Shown: one piece after another, positions 32,519 through 41,936 of the stretch
Position numbering within the stretch: position 1 is the stretch's first letter
Layout of the letters: each line of letters opens with the position of its first letter
Assembly (NCBI GenBank): GCA_964654015.1
Contig: CAZZHQ010000005.1
Span: 1 to 57,401, forward strand
DNA: 57,401 bases
Direction: 5' to 3'
From: JAUUZT01 sp964654015
Lineage (GTDB): Bacteria > Chloroflexota > Dehalococcoidia > GIF9 > AB-539-J10
Made by a program: the position numbers and the translations under genes
Notes under the pieces: model-generated
What the model was told of the DNA's origin: nothing
The model's input: only the letters and a program-made list of their open reading frames with translations
The model's database searches: none

Positions 32519-33592
32519 ATGGCAATCAATAGAAATTATTATGAAGTGCTGGGAGTTTCCCAGGATGCCAGTGATAATGACATTAAAAAGGCGTTTCGCA
32601 AGCTAGCCTTTCAGTATCATCCTGATCATAATAGTGATTCAGGGGCAGTGGAGAGATTTAAAGAGATAAGCGAGGCTTATCAGGTCCTCTCTGATTCCGA
32701 AAAGAGGGATTTGTATAATCGCTATGGACGGGTAGATGTTGGAGGGGGAGGAGGGTTTTCAGGGTTTGGAGACCTGGGAGAGATATTTGAATCCTTCTTT
32801 GGTGGTTTTGCAGGGACTTCGTTTGGTGGAGCTAGAAGTCATGCTCCACAGAGAGGTGATAATCTACAGGCTTCCATAACCATTTCTTTTGAAGAAGCAG
32901 TTTTTGGTTGTAAGAAAGAAGTTGAGGTACAGCGTATTGAATACTGTCCTTCATGTCACGGCATTGGTAGTCAGGCAGGGAAGAAACCACAAAAATGTCC
33001 CGACTGTCAGGGTACTGGGCAGATAAGAAAGGTGCAGCAAAGCATTTTCGGTCGCTTCAGTCACGTTTCTGCTTGTTCGAAATGTAATGGTAGTGGCAGC
33101 GTAATAACTGATCCTTGTTCTCAGTGTCACGGTCAGGGAAGGATAAGAGTAAGACGTAAGATCGAAGTAGATATACCTGCTGGAGTGGATGACGGGTACC
33201 AGATGAAGGTTGAAGGGGAAGGAGAGGTTGGCTTATTTGGAGGAGGTACTGGGTCTCTTTATGTGAACTTCTCGGTGAAACCTCACAAACTGTTTAGGAG
33301 AGATGGGGCAGATGTACTTTGTGAATCAGCTATTAATTTTGCTCAAGCTGCCCTGGGCGATGAGATAGCGATCCCTTCTTTAAATGGCGAGCAAACACTG
33401 AACATACCCGCAGGTACTCAAAGTGGGAAGATTTTCCGTATTAAAGGGAAGGGAGTGTCGCAGGTCAATGGCAGAGGAAAAGGGGATCAGTTTGTTAAAG
33501 TCTTTGTGGTTACTCCTGAGGGTCTGGATAAACAGCAACAACAGCTATTCCAAGAGTTGGCTAAGAAATTGCCTCAGGCTCAATTGCCCTAA
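32519..33592 (+). CDS. dnaJ: Chaperone protein DnaJ
   Basis: The 357-residue protein (ATG 32519, with GGGGG about ten bases upstream; a GTG two codons earlier is too close to that site) has a J domain with HPD, a Gly/Phe-rich linker (VDVGGGGGFSGFGDLGEIFE), a full zinc domain with four CxxCxGxG motifs (CPSCHGIG, CPDCQGTG, CSKCNGSG, CSQCHGQG) and two substrate-binding domains. It is a canonical type I DnaJ that delivers substrates to DnaK. It is monocistronic here and close to the hspR cluster, giving two J-proteins in one neighbourhood. Confidence 0.93.
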   Translation: MAINRNYYEVLGVSQDASDNDIKKAFRKLAFQYHPDHNSDSGAVERFKEISEAYQVLSDSEKRDLYNRYGRVDVGGGGGFSGFGDLGEIFESFFGGFAGTSFGGARSHAPQRGDNLQASITISFEEAVFGCKKEVEVQRIEYCPSCHGIGSQAGKKPQKCPDCQGTGQIRKVQQSIFGRFSHVSACSKCNGSGSVITDPCSQCHGQGRIRVRRKIEVDIPAGVDDGYQMKVEGEGEVGLFGGGTGSLYVNFSVKPHKLFRRDGADVLCESAINFAQAALGDEIAIPSLNGEQTLNIPAGTQSGKIFRIKGKGVSQVNGRGKGDQFVKVFVVTPEGLDKQQQQLFQELAKKLPQAQLP

Positions 33593-33610
33593 GTTCTTCT
33601 GTTGAGATTG

Positions 33611-34570
33611 CTAGCGATTTATTGTTAGATTACTGAAATCAGCCAATGCTTCTTTAGCTGGAAGGTTTTCAAAGAGTACCTGGTAAATATAATTGATGAT
33701 AGGTGTTCTTAGATTCAACTTCGGGATTAATTTATGAATTGCCATAGCTGTGTGGACTCCCTCAGCAACCTGTGACATAGAATCGGTTATTTCCTTGAGG
33801 GAACGGCCCTTAGCTAATTCGAATCCAACATGGTGATTTCGACTTAGATTGCTAACGCAGGTAGCTACAAAATCACCTAAACCTGCCAGTCCATAGAAGG
33901 TTTCAATTTTGGCCCCCAGGGCTGTTCCCAGGGAGATGACCTCATTCCAGCTCCAGGTTACAAATGCTGCTTTGGCATTATCTCCCAATCCTAAGCCATC
34001 TATCATGCCTGCTCCCAAAGCGACAATGTTTTTTAAAGCCCCTCCTAGCTCCACGCCGGTGATATCGCTGGTTGGAAATAGGAGAAATTTGGGTGAACTT
34101 ATCAGGTCTCTTGCTCTCTCAGCAATTGCTATGTCCTCTGATGCGATCATAGCCGCGGCAGGCAAGCCTTGGGCAACTTCTTTGGCTAAGTTGGGCCCGG
34201 AGAGAGCGCAAACATGTTTCCCAAACGCTGGAGTAACCTCATCAACTATTACTTGAGACATTCTTTTACCGCTGTCTATTTCCAGTCCTTTGGCGGCACT
34301 GATCAGTAGCATAGACGGTTCCAGGTATTTGCTCGCAAGGGAGACATTCCGTCTTAAACTCTGTGAAGGTACCACCCAGAGAGCCAAAGTAGCTCCATAA
34401 AGAGCCTCTTTAGTGTCACTTGTGGCATAATAGCCGAGGTCTCTCTCATTCACCTCTCTCGCTTCATCTGGATTGCGTGCCAACAGATTTACTGTAAGTT
34501 TATTGCTGACCAGCAGCGAGGCCAGGGTGTTCCCCCACGAAGTATTACCGATAATGGTTGCTTTGAACAT
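33611..34570 (-). CDS. gpsA: Glycerol-3-phosphate dehydrogenase [NAD(P)+]
   Basis: The 319-residue protein starts with a Rossmann fold (MFKATIIGNTSWGNTLASLL) and has LWVVPSQSLR, SAAKGLEI, LSGPNLAKEVAQGLPAA and the catalytic VELGGALKNIVALGAGMIDG with Lys in LKN. These are diagnostic of GpsA, which reduces dihydroxyacetone phosphate to sn-glycerol 3-phosphate for phospholipid synthesis. The next gene in the same direction is plsY, which uses the product, so the pair forms a phospholipid-precursor unit. The coenzyme-binding GNTSWG replaces the usual GxGxWG. Confidence 0.93.
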   Translation of the reverse strand: MFKATIIGNTSWGNTLASLLVSNKLTVNLLARNPDEAREVNERDLGYYATSDTKEALYGATLALWVVPSQSLRRNVSLASKYLEPSMLLISAAKGLEIDSGKRMSQVIVDEVTPAFGKHVCALSGPNLAKEVAQGLPAAAMIASEDIAIAERARDLISSPKFLLFPTSDITGVELGGALKNIVALGAGMIDGLGLGDNAKAAFVTWSWNEVISLGTALGAKIETFYGLAGLGDFVATCVSNLSRNHHVGFELAKGRSLKEITDSMSQVAEGVHTAMAIHKLIPKLNLRTPIINYIYQVLFENLPAKEALADFSNLTINR

Positions 34571-34588
34571 AGTTTATGGTGACCTATT

Positions 34589-35227
34589 CTACCATAAACG
34601 GCGTTCTGTGCCTTGTCGTAGGCGCTCGATGTTGTCTCGGTGTTGATAGATAATTAACACAACAATCAAAGAACTGTAAAGGAGGTAAACTAGAGGGTCG
34701 CCATAACTGACTGTCAATATCAACATCACACACCAGCTGGTTATAGCCCCGGAAATGGAACCAGAGGACATATGTCTGGTGCGTAGTGCAATAATAACCA
34801 GAACAGTAAGTCCACAGGTGGCAGCAATCGGAGCCATCCAGAACATAGATCCGAAGTAGGCGGCTACTCCTCGGCCTCCTCTGAACTGTGCAAATATAGG
34901 CCAGTTATGCCCTACTATTGCACTTATACCAGCCATAGCTTGGGCGACCTGCCAGTTAATAGAAATACTGCCAATAACCATACTCTCATTGCCTATAATC
35001 ACCTGGGCTATCGCGACTGCCATGCCAGCCTTGACTCCATCGATGATAAGAGTCAGAATGCCCAATTTGGCTCCCGTGGTACGCATTACATTGGTACCGC
35101 CGATTTTGCCGCTTCCATACTGCCTTATGTCTATACCTTTCTTGAGTCTGCCTATTATTAGCCCGCAAGGAATAGAGCCAAGGAGGTATGCAATAATTAC
35201 TACAATGGCCAATTTAATAGCCATCAT
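34589..35227 (-). CDS. plsY: Glycerol-3-phosphate acyltransferase PlsY
   Basis: The 212-residue protein has five to six membrane segments and the PlsY loops: LLGSIPCGLIIGR, then QYGSGKIGGTNVMRTTG (Ser/Gly-rich motif 1), then GHNWPIFAQFRGGRGVAAYFG (motif 2). PlsY transfers acyl groups from acyl phosphate to glycerol 3-phosphate at the inner membrane. The start overlaps the der stop codon, and the gene continues to gpsA with an 18-base gap, so synthesis of substrate and acylation are co-expressed. Confidence 0.93.
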   Translation of the reverse strand: MMAIKLAIVVIIAYLLGSIPCGLIIGRLKKGIDIRQYGSGKIGGTNVMRTTGAKLGILTLIIDGVKAGMAVAIAQVIIGNESMVIGSISINWQVAQAMAGISAIVGHNWPIFAQFRGGRGVAAYFGSMFWMAPIAATCGLTVLVIIALRTRHMSSGSISGAITSWCVMLILTVSYGDPLVYLLYSSLIVVLIIYQHRDNIERLRQGTERRLW

Positions 35228-36567
35228 GTTTTGGCTGCCCTTTGTTTTTGTTTATTCTTTTTACGAACCCTGATGAAGATGAGATTCAATGGAGAACCAG
35301 GAAAAGAAAAAGCACTTCGAAGCTGCTTTTTCAGGTATCTCTGGTAAGCAGTGTATGCCAGTTTTGGATTGTTCACCTCTAACACGAAGGTAGGAGGATT
35401 AATCTTATCTTGATGTGCCCGGAAGATATGCAGATGTCTTATACCTACACGCTGAGGAGGATATTTTTCAAAAGCCTGCTTGATTACCATATCAACATCT
35501 GAGTCCGATTGAAGCTTTTGTCTTCCCTCCCATACCTGATACGCCGTTTCTAATATCTTACTGGTTTTAAGCTTTAGCTTGGCAGAGATGTAGAGAACAG
35601 GCACATAAGACATAAAGCTGATGCGTTTTTCCATATATGACTTGAATTGCTGCCGCTGTTCCTTGGGCATTAAATCCCATTTGTTCACTATCAGCACCAT
35701 GCTTTTACCTGCTTCTATGATGTAATTAGCTATATGCATGTCGCTGACAGTAATAAACTCGGTGGCGTCAATTAACAGCATGGCGATATCTCCTCGGTTG
35801 ATTGCCTGGATGGTACGAATCAAGCTATAGAACTCAACTCCGCTGCTAATCCTGCTATGCTTCTTAATCCCCGCGGTGTCAATTAGCAATATTTTTTTAT
35901 TCTCCCAGTTTACTATCGCGTCAATAGAGTCTCTAGTAGTTTCTGGGGCATCATGTACGATAGCCCTCTCTGTACCAAGGAGAGTATTTAATAATGTTGA
36001 CTTGCCGACATTGGGACGTCCTACTATTGATAGCCTAACATCTGCTTGCTGGACAGGGCTGCTAGTAGCGGCTGGAAGTAGAGCCATAACAGCCTCCATG
36101 AGGTCGTCCATTCCCAGGTTATGGTAGGCACTGATAGCTATAGGGGTGCCAATACCCAGGCGCAGGAAATCTTCTATAGGGTATGGTTGGTTAATTGTGT
36201 CTACTTTATTAACTGCCAGAACTACTGGTTTGTTGCTGATACGGAGCACGTCTGCTACATCTTCGTCAGAGGAGATTACTCCATTTTTGGCATCCACTAT
36301 AAATATGACAGCATCTGCCTGAGTTATAGCTAATTCTAGCTGTAGTTGAACTTTTTCCTCGAGAGATGATTCTGGTTTAGTTTGCCATCCGCCTGTATCG
36401 ATTAAAGTGAGCTCCTGTCCTTGCCACGAGATGGATGCCAGGACACGGTCACGGGTAATGCGCTCCGAGTCGACAACCACAGCCTGGCGTTTACCAGCTA
36501 ATCTGTTGAGCAATGTAGATTTGCCGACATTTGTTCTCCCTACGATGGTTATTATCGGGTTTGACAT
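35224..36567 (-). CDS. der: Ribosome-assembly GTPase Der (EngA)
   Basis: The 447-residue protein contains two tandem GTPase domains: GRTNVGKS, DTGGW and NKVD in the first, GRPNVGKS, DTAGI and NKWD in the second, followed by a KH-like C-terminal domain (IRHLHIFRAHQDKINPPTFV). This tandem arrangement is unique to Der, which helps mature the 50S subunit. Its start overlaps the argF 3' end by 16 bases and its stop overlaps plsY by four, so it is embedded in a minus-strand operon with argF, plsY and gpsA. Confidence 0.95.
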   Translation of the reverse strand: MSNPIITIVGRTNVGKSTLLNRLAGKRQAVVVDSERITRDRVLASISWQGQELTLIDTGGWQTKPESSLEEKVQLQLELAITQADAVIFIVDAKNGVISSDEDVADVLRISNKPVVLAVNKVDTINQPYPIEDFLRLGIGTPIAISAYHNLGMDDLMEAVMALLPAATSSPVQQADVRLSIVGRPNVGKSTLLNTLLGTERAIVHDAPETTRDSIDAIVNWENKKILLIDTAGIKKHSRISSGVEFYSLIRTIQAINRGDIAMLLIDATEFITVSDMHIANYIIEAGKSMVLIVNKWDLMPKEQRQQFKSYMEKRISFMSYVPVLYISAKLKLKTSKILETAYQVWEGRQKLQSDSDVDMVIKQAFEKYPPQRVGIRHLHIFRAHQDKINPPTFVLEVNNPKLAYTAYQRYLKKQLRSAFSFPGSPLNLIFIRVRKKNKQKQRAAKT

Positions 36568-37514
36568 ATGGACGTCACTTCCGAATTATTTGGCAGCAGT
36601 AGTCTGACGAGCACTGCCTTTTGTGCATAGAGTCTATTCTCTGCCTGATCGAAGACTACTGAGTGACGGTCTTCTAACATCCCTGCAGAGATCTCCTCCC
36701 CTTCGTGAGCAGGGAGTGGGTGCATAAACAGGGAGCTTTCATTGGCTAAAGATAGCAGTTTTTCATTTACCTGGTATTTGGCAAACGCCACCCGGCGCTT
36801 TTCAGCCTCATTTTCCTGCCCCATGCTCACCCATACGTCGGAGTAGACTATATCAGCACCTTCAACTGCTTGAATTGGGTCTTCTGTCAGGGTAATTTTA
36901 CTTCCGCTTACGGCTGCAAATTTCTGGGATTGTGTCAATATCTCTTTGTCAATTTCATAACCTGGGGGAGAAGCGATGCGAAAGTTCATGCCAGCGAGTG
37001 TGCTTGCGAGTAATAAACTATTGGACACATTGTTGCCCTCGCCGATATATGCCAGGTTTAAGCCGCCAAGCCTGCCTTTCTTTTCGTATATAGTTAGTAA
37101 ATCTGCCAATGATTGACAGGGATGTTCCCAGTCAGAAAGGGCATTTATTACGGGCACGGATGAGTATTCGGCCATGGTCAACAGGGTGGTATGAAGAAAA
37201 GTGCGAGCAGCAATTCCCTCGACATAGCGGCTAAGCACACGAGCTACATCAGGTACCGGCTCCCGCTTGCCCATTCCTACTTCCTGCGGAGATAAATACA
37301 GGGCATGCCCGCCTAGCTGCCTCATGGCCATTTCGAAGCTAAGCCTGGTTCTAAGGGAAGGCTTCTCGAAAAGCAAGGCTATTGTCTTCCCCTGCAGCAA
37401 GGGTATGTTGCGTTCCTGTTTCATTTTTTGAGCTTCTTTTAAAAGCAATTCGAGTTCATTTGGACTAAGGGTGGATATCGAAATAAAATCTCTGTTCATA
37501 TTGAAAGCCAGCAT
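36552..37514 (-). CDS. argF: Ornithine carbamoyltransferase
   Basis: The 320-residue protein has the carbamoyl-phosphate loop FEKPSLRTRLSFE, the HPCQ motif (WEHPCQSLADLL), the ornithine-binding VWVSMGQE loop and a final MHPLPAHEGEE. The SMG signature separates it from aspartate carbamoyltransferase. The usual Cys of HCLP is Pro here (HPLP), a position known to vary. It makes citrulline in arginine synthesis. It leads the operon with der, plsY and gpsA; no other arginine gene is in view. Confidence 0.92.
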   Translation of the reverse strand: MLAFNMNRDFISISTLSPNELELLLKEAQKMKQERNIPLLQGKTIALLFEKPSLRTRLSFEMAMRQLGGHALYLSPQEVGMGKREPVPDVARVLSRYVEGIAARTFLHTTLLTMAEYSSVPVINALSDWEHPCQSLADLLTIYEKKGRLGGLNLAYIGEGNNVSNSLLLASTLAGMNFRIASPPGYEIDKEILTQSQKFAAVSGSKITLTEDPIQAVEGADIVYSDVWVSMGQENEAEKRRVAFAKYQVNEKLLSLANESSLFMHPLPAHEGEEISAGMLEDRHSVVFDQAENRLYAQKAVLVRLLLPNNSEVTSICQTR

Positions 37515-37757
37515 AGCATGACAATTGGAAGTGATTCAAGAATTGCTTTGTTTGGAGGAATGTAGAAGAGTCTATAGAAAGGAAATTAGCAGGATATATA
37601 TCAAGGAGGGTTGGGGGACAGTTTTGAGGAAATAGCATAAGTGGAGGGAAAGGGTTATGGTAATGGTGGAAATGTTATAATTGAAAAAGAAGGGAACTAT
37701 ATCAGCTTTTCAATATCCTCGCTATCCTTTAATTGCATGGATGAACCTGGGAATGAA

Positions 37758-40496
37758 ATGATGGAAAACGAAAGTAAAAAACCACTGCTGGTGCTTTTTG
37801 ATGGCAATGCCCTGGTGCATCGTGCATATCATGCTATACCTCCGCTAACTGTCTCAAAAACAGGGGAGCTTGTTAATGCAGTGTATGGATTTGCCAGTAC
37901 ATTACTCAAAGTCCTTGCCGAATTACAGCCAGACTATTGGGCCGTTGCCTTTGATTATCCAGCTCCTACATTTCGACATAAAATGTTTGAAGGATATAAA
38001 GCGCAGCGTAAAAAAACACCAGAGGAACTAATAAAACAAATCGTACGAGTGCATCGTCTGGTGGAGGTTTTTAATATCCCTGTTTTTGAGGTTGATGGTT
38101 ATGAGGCTGATGACACTCTGGGAACCTTAAGCAGGAAGGCCACAGAGGAGGGGATTGAAAGCGTTATCGTTACCGGGGATAACGACATGCTGCAACTGCT
38201 GTCGGAGGATGTTAAGGCTTTTATGCCCAGGCGTAGCTTTAACGACAGCTTTCTTTATGACGTAGAAGCTGTGCAGATAAAGTATGGAGTGAGTCCTGGG
38301 CAGATAGTGGACTACAAAGCTCTGGTTGGTGATGCATCGGATAATGTCACTGGTGTTCCGGGCATTGGAAGTAAAATAGCGGCTAAACTAATTCAGGGTT
38401 ATGGTAGCCTGGAAGAGATTTATGCTCATATCAGTGAGATAGCGCCAAGTAGGGTGCAAACAATGTTGAGCCAAAATAAATCACAAGCTTTTCAAAGTAA
38501 AGAATTGGTTACCATAATCAGGGAAGTCCCTATTGAATTGAACCTTGAAGTCTGCCGGGTTAACAACTTTGATAGGGAGAAGGTGGTAGAACTCTTTCAG
38601 GAACTTGAATTTAGTAAGTTACTTCCAAGATTGCCGCGAATGGCTGAAGCCAGGACTTTAACAGGTAAGGTTGGAGATACTCCGAAAGCTTCCTGTACTA
38701 TCATAGATTCAGAGGTGGTTTTAGGTAGACTAATAGATGAACTTAAAGGAGTAGCTGAAATCGTTATTCTGGGCCTCTTTTCTCGCATAGCGGGGAGGAA
38801 AGGTAACAATACTACAGCCACTTCTCCTATCGGGATTGTAATGTCCCCTTCTCAGGGTAGCTCGTTCTATCTTCCTCTAGAGCAATATGAATTGAATCGG
38901 TCTGCCCAGATTCCACTTACTGAGCTGGTACAGCTCAGGCCGATTTTGGAGGATGCAGGCGTAGTTAAAGTGACTTATGAGGGTAAGCGTGAATTGACTG
39001 CACTGGCTAATTGTGGAATTAGCCTGCGACCCTTGCATTTTGATTTGAAGTTAGCGGCTTATCTACTGGGAGAGAAGAACTTAACTCTCGCAGGGCTCGC
39101 TTTCAATAAGCTGGGTATGGAGATAACATCTCTTGATGAGTTGCTGAGTACAAGGAATAGGCGCACATCAGCGGAAAAGTTAAATACAGAACAAATCGCG
39201 GATTGTTCTTGCGTCAATCTGGAAGCTATGTGGAGGTTACAGAAAGTTCTTAAGCAAGAACTATATCAGCAAGGATTGTGGTCACTTTTCAGCGAACTGG
39301 AGATGCCTTTAGTGCCTGTGATAGCGGCAATGGAAAGAGACGGCATCGCTCTTGATACTCGATTGCTAAAGGACATGTCTCTGGAATTAAACGGAGAAAT
39401 ACTGAAACTGGAACTTGAAATCTACAATAACGTGGGCCATCAATTTAACATCAATTCCCCCAGGCAATTGGGGAAAGTGCTGTTTGAAGAACTGGAACTG
39501 CCTCAGGTTCGTAAAAAGAAGAATGGCCCTTCTACGGAGGCCGCGGTCTTGGAAGGATTGCTAGGCACCCATCCTGTAATTGAGTTTATATTGAAGTATC
39601 GTCAATTTTCCAAACTCAAGACAACTTATGTTGATGCTCTACCAGCATTGGTTGACCAGGCAACCGGGCGGGTACACACCATATTTAACCAGACTGGTAC
39701 TACTACTGGAAGACTATCCTCCAGCGACCCTAACCTGCAAAACATCCCGGTAAGAAGCACATTAGGAAGCCAGATAAGAAAAGCTTTTATCTCTCCCCGA
39801 GGGTCTTTTCTCTTAAGTGCTGACTATTCACAGATCGACCTCAGGGCGCTGGCTCATCTTTCTCAGGATATGGCACTTATTACGAGTTTTAAACGCAATG
39901 AGGATATTCATAGTATTACCGCCTCCACAATATTTGGGGTTCCGATAGATGAGGTGACATCAGAGATGAGGAGCAAAGCCAAAGCAGTTAATTTCGGTGT
40001 TATTTATGGTATGAGTGATTATGGACTGGTTCAAGCTACAGGGATAAGCAGGGAGGAAGCTGCCATGTTTATCTCTTTATATTTCGAGCGGTATTTTGGC
40101 GTGAAAAAATATTTAGAAACGACCAAGGAGCAGGCGAGGAAATTAGGTTTTGTGCAGACGATAATGGGCAGGCGAAGATTTATCCCGGAGATAAACTCGA
40201 CGAATCATATGATCAGGGCGGCAGCGGAACGGATGGCTATCAATGCTCCTGTACAGGGAACTTCTGCCGATATTATTAAAGTTGCCATGCTTGATATATA
40301 TAGGGAAATGAAGAAACGTGAATTGAAGAGCAAAATGCTTTTACAGATTCACGATGAACTGCTGTTTGAAGTTCCTGAGGGAGAGATAGAAGAGATGAAG
40401 TCAATGACTAAACAACTCATGGCAGATGCTATTAAGCTTTCTGTGCCCTTGGAGATAACTATCAAGCTGGGTAGAAACTGGGGTGATATGGCCTAG
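37758..40496 (+). CDS. polA: DNA polymerase I, proofreading site apparently degenerate
   Basis: The frame is open from 37641, but the family N-terminus (KPLLVLFDGNALVHRAYHAI) begins just after tandem ATG codons at 37758/37761, giving about 912 residues. The 5' nuclease domain has FEVDGYEADDTLG and VTGDNDMLQLL, the polymerase has motif A SADYSQIDLR, motif B RSKAKAVNFGVIYG and motif C QIHDELLFE. The middle domain lacks the three acidic exonuclease motifs: no D-x-E at VILGLFSR, and TYEGKREL and DCSCVNLE in place of the later ones. Repair and Okazaki fragment processing are therefore likely, without proofreading, as in Taq-type enzymes. Confidence 0.93.
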   Translation: MMENESKKPLLVLFDGNALVHRAYHAIPPLTVSKTGELVNAVYGFASTLLKVLAELQPDYWAVAFDYPAPTFRHKMFEGYKAQRKKTPEELIKQIVRVHRLVEVFNIPVFEVDGYEADDTLGTLSRKATEEGIESVIVTGDNDMLQLLSEDVKAFMPRRSFNDSFLYDVEAVQIKYGVSPGQIVDYKALVGDASDNVTGVPGIGSKIAAKLIQGYGSLEEIYAHISEIAPSRVQTMLSQNKSQAFQSKELVTIIREVPIELNLEVCRVNNFDREKVVELFQELEFSKLLPRLPRMAEARTLTGKVGDTPKASCTIIDSEVVLGRLIDELKGVAEIVILGLFSRIAGRKGNNTTATSPIGIVMSPSQGSSFYLPLEQYELNRSAQIPLTELVQLRPILEDAGVVKVTYEGKRELTALANCGISLRPLHFDLKLAAYLLGEKNLTLAGLAFNKLGMEITSLDELLSTRNRRTSAEKLNTEQIADCSCVNLEAMWRLQKVLKQELYQQGLWSLFSELEMPLVPVIAAMERDGIALDTRLLKDMSLELNGEILKLELEIYNNVGHQFNINSPRQLGKVLFEELELPQVRKKKNGPSTEAAVLEGLLGTHPVIEFILKYRQFSKLKTTYVDALPALVDQATGRVHTIFNQTGTTTGRLSSSDPNLQNIPVRSTLGSQIRKAFISPRGSFLLSADYSQIDLRALAHLSQDMALITSFKRNEDIHSITASTIFGVPIDEVTSEMRSKAKAVNFGVIYGMSDYGLVQATGISREEAAMFISLYFERYFGVKKYLETTKEQARKLGFVQTIMGRRRFIPEINSTNHMIRAAAERMAINAPVQGTSADIIKVAMLDIYREMKKRELKSKMLLQIHDELLFEVPEGEIEEMKSMTKQLMADAIKLSVPLEITIKLGRNWGDMA

Positions 40497-40501
40497 ACTG
40501 T

Positions 40502-41908
40502 CTATTTTTGAAAAAAAGCGTCGATATCGCTTGCAGCCCGTTTTCCGGCTCCCATGGCGCTAATAACTGTAGCTGCGCCCGTAGCCATGTCGCCTCCACA
40601 CCACACTCTATCTTTACTTGTTCTTCCGGTTAGTGCGTCGGTTTTTATGATACCCCACCTGGTAAGTTCAAGCCCCTTAGTCGATGAGGGGATAATTGGA
40701 TTCGGTTTATTCCCCAGAGCGATTATTACAACGTCGACGTCAATTGAGAATTCGGTGCCTGGCTTTGCGATTGGTCGCCTTCGACCACTATCATCTGGTT
40801 CTCCAAGTTCCATTTCAATGCATTCCATTCCTTTCACTTTACCCTGCTCATCACCAAAGAACCTCGTAGGATTTGTTAAATATTTGAAGATAACGCCTTC
40901 TTCTTCAGCATTTTCTCTTTCCTCTGCCCTGGCTGGCATTTCTAACTTGGAGCGGCGATATATGATATAAACCTCTTCGCTTCCCAATCTTAAGGCACAT
41001 CGGGAAGCGTCCATGGCTACATTTCCACCTCCGATGACAGCTACCTTTCTTCCTATTGATATCGGGGTGTCATATTCAGGAAAGAGATAAGCCTTCATCA
41101 GGTTTGTCCTGGTAAGAAATTCATTGGCGGAATAAATGTTACTGAGGTTTTCGCCGGGTATATTTAAGAACATTGGTGCCCCTGCACCTGGGGCTAGAAA
41201 CACAGCGTCATAGTTATTATCTAATAGCTCATCCACAGTGGCGATTTTGCCTATCACCTGGTCAAATTTTATCTCCACGCCCAGAGACTTTATGTAATCA
41301 ACTTCAGTTTGGACAATGCCTTTAGGTAACCTGAACTCGGGAATTCCATATATAAGTACCCCTCCAGCAGTATGAAGCGCTTCGAAAATAGTGACCTCAA
41401 AACCTCGCTTGGCCAGGTCAGCGGCACAAGTTAAGCCTGCTGGTCCGGAACCAACAATAGCTACCCTTTTTCCCTTAGAGTCCACACGATTTTTTTGTTT
41501 TTCAATAACTTCAGGATGGGCTTGTTCCCAATCAGCAACATATCGCTCCAAACGTCCAATGGCGATAGGCGCCTCTTTCTTGGCTAAAATACAGTTCAGT
41601 TCACACTGTGTTTCCTGAGGGCATACTCTCCCACAAATTCCAGGAAGGCTATTCTTCCTCTTCATGATTCTAACAGCTTCTGGCATGTCGCCATCCTGTA
41701 GTGCTTTTATGAATTCAGGTATATCTACATCGACAGGACAACCTGTTTTGCACAGAGGTTTTTTGCATTGGATGCACCGCTTAGCTTCCTCTAAAGCCTG
41801 TTCTTCAGTATATCCCAGGGCTACTTCATGGAAATTTCTTTTCCTTTCCTCCGCCTCTTGCTTAAGCATAGGCACTCGACTTAAATTTATCTTTCTCTTT
41901 TCAGCCAT
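40502..41908 (-). CDS. NAD(P)-dependent glutamate synthase small subunit-like / NfnB-like flavoprotein
   Basis: The 468-residue protein has an N-terminal iron-sulfur domain (CIQCKKPLCKTGCPV and CGRVCPQETQCELNC), an FAD site VGSGPAGLTCAADLAKRGFE, an NAD(P) site IGGGNVAMDASRCA and a final WCGGDMATGAATVISAMGAG. This is the GltD/NfnB flavoprotein architecture. Directly upstream is an NfnA-like gene, so it more likely forms a ferredoxin-NAD(P) oxidoreductase (Nfn/sulfide-dehydrogenase type) than glutamate synthase; no large gltB is present. It ends the redox operon and converges with polA with five bases between them. Confidence 0.88.
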   Translation of the reverse strand: MAEKRKINLSRVPMLKQEAEERKRNFHEVALGYTEEQALEEAKRCIQCKKPLCKTGCPVDVDIPEFIKALQDGDMPEAVRIMKRKNSLPGICGRVCPQETQCELNCILAKKEAPIAIGRLERYVADWEQAHPEVIEKQKNRVDSKGKRVAIVGSGPAGLTCAADLAKRGFEVTIFEALHTAGGVLIYGIPEFRLPKGIVQTEVDYIKSLGVEIKFDQVIGKIATVDELLDNNYDAVFLAPGAGAPMFLNIPGENLSNIYSANEFLTRTNLMKAYLFPEYDTPISIGRKVAVIGGGNVAMDASRCALRLGSEEVYIIYRRSKLEMPARAEERENAEEEGVIFKYLTNPTRFFGDEQGKVKGMECIEMELGEPDDSGRRRPIAKPGTEFSIDVDVVIIALGNKPNPIIPSSTKGLELTRWGIIKTDALTGRTSKDRVWCGGDMATGAATVISAMGAGKRAASDIDAFFQK

Positions 41909-41936
41909 AGCTTTTAACCTTTCCCGATATTATTGC

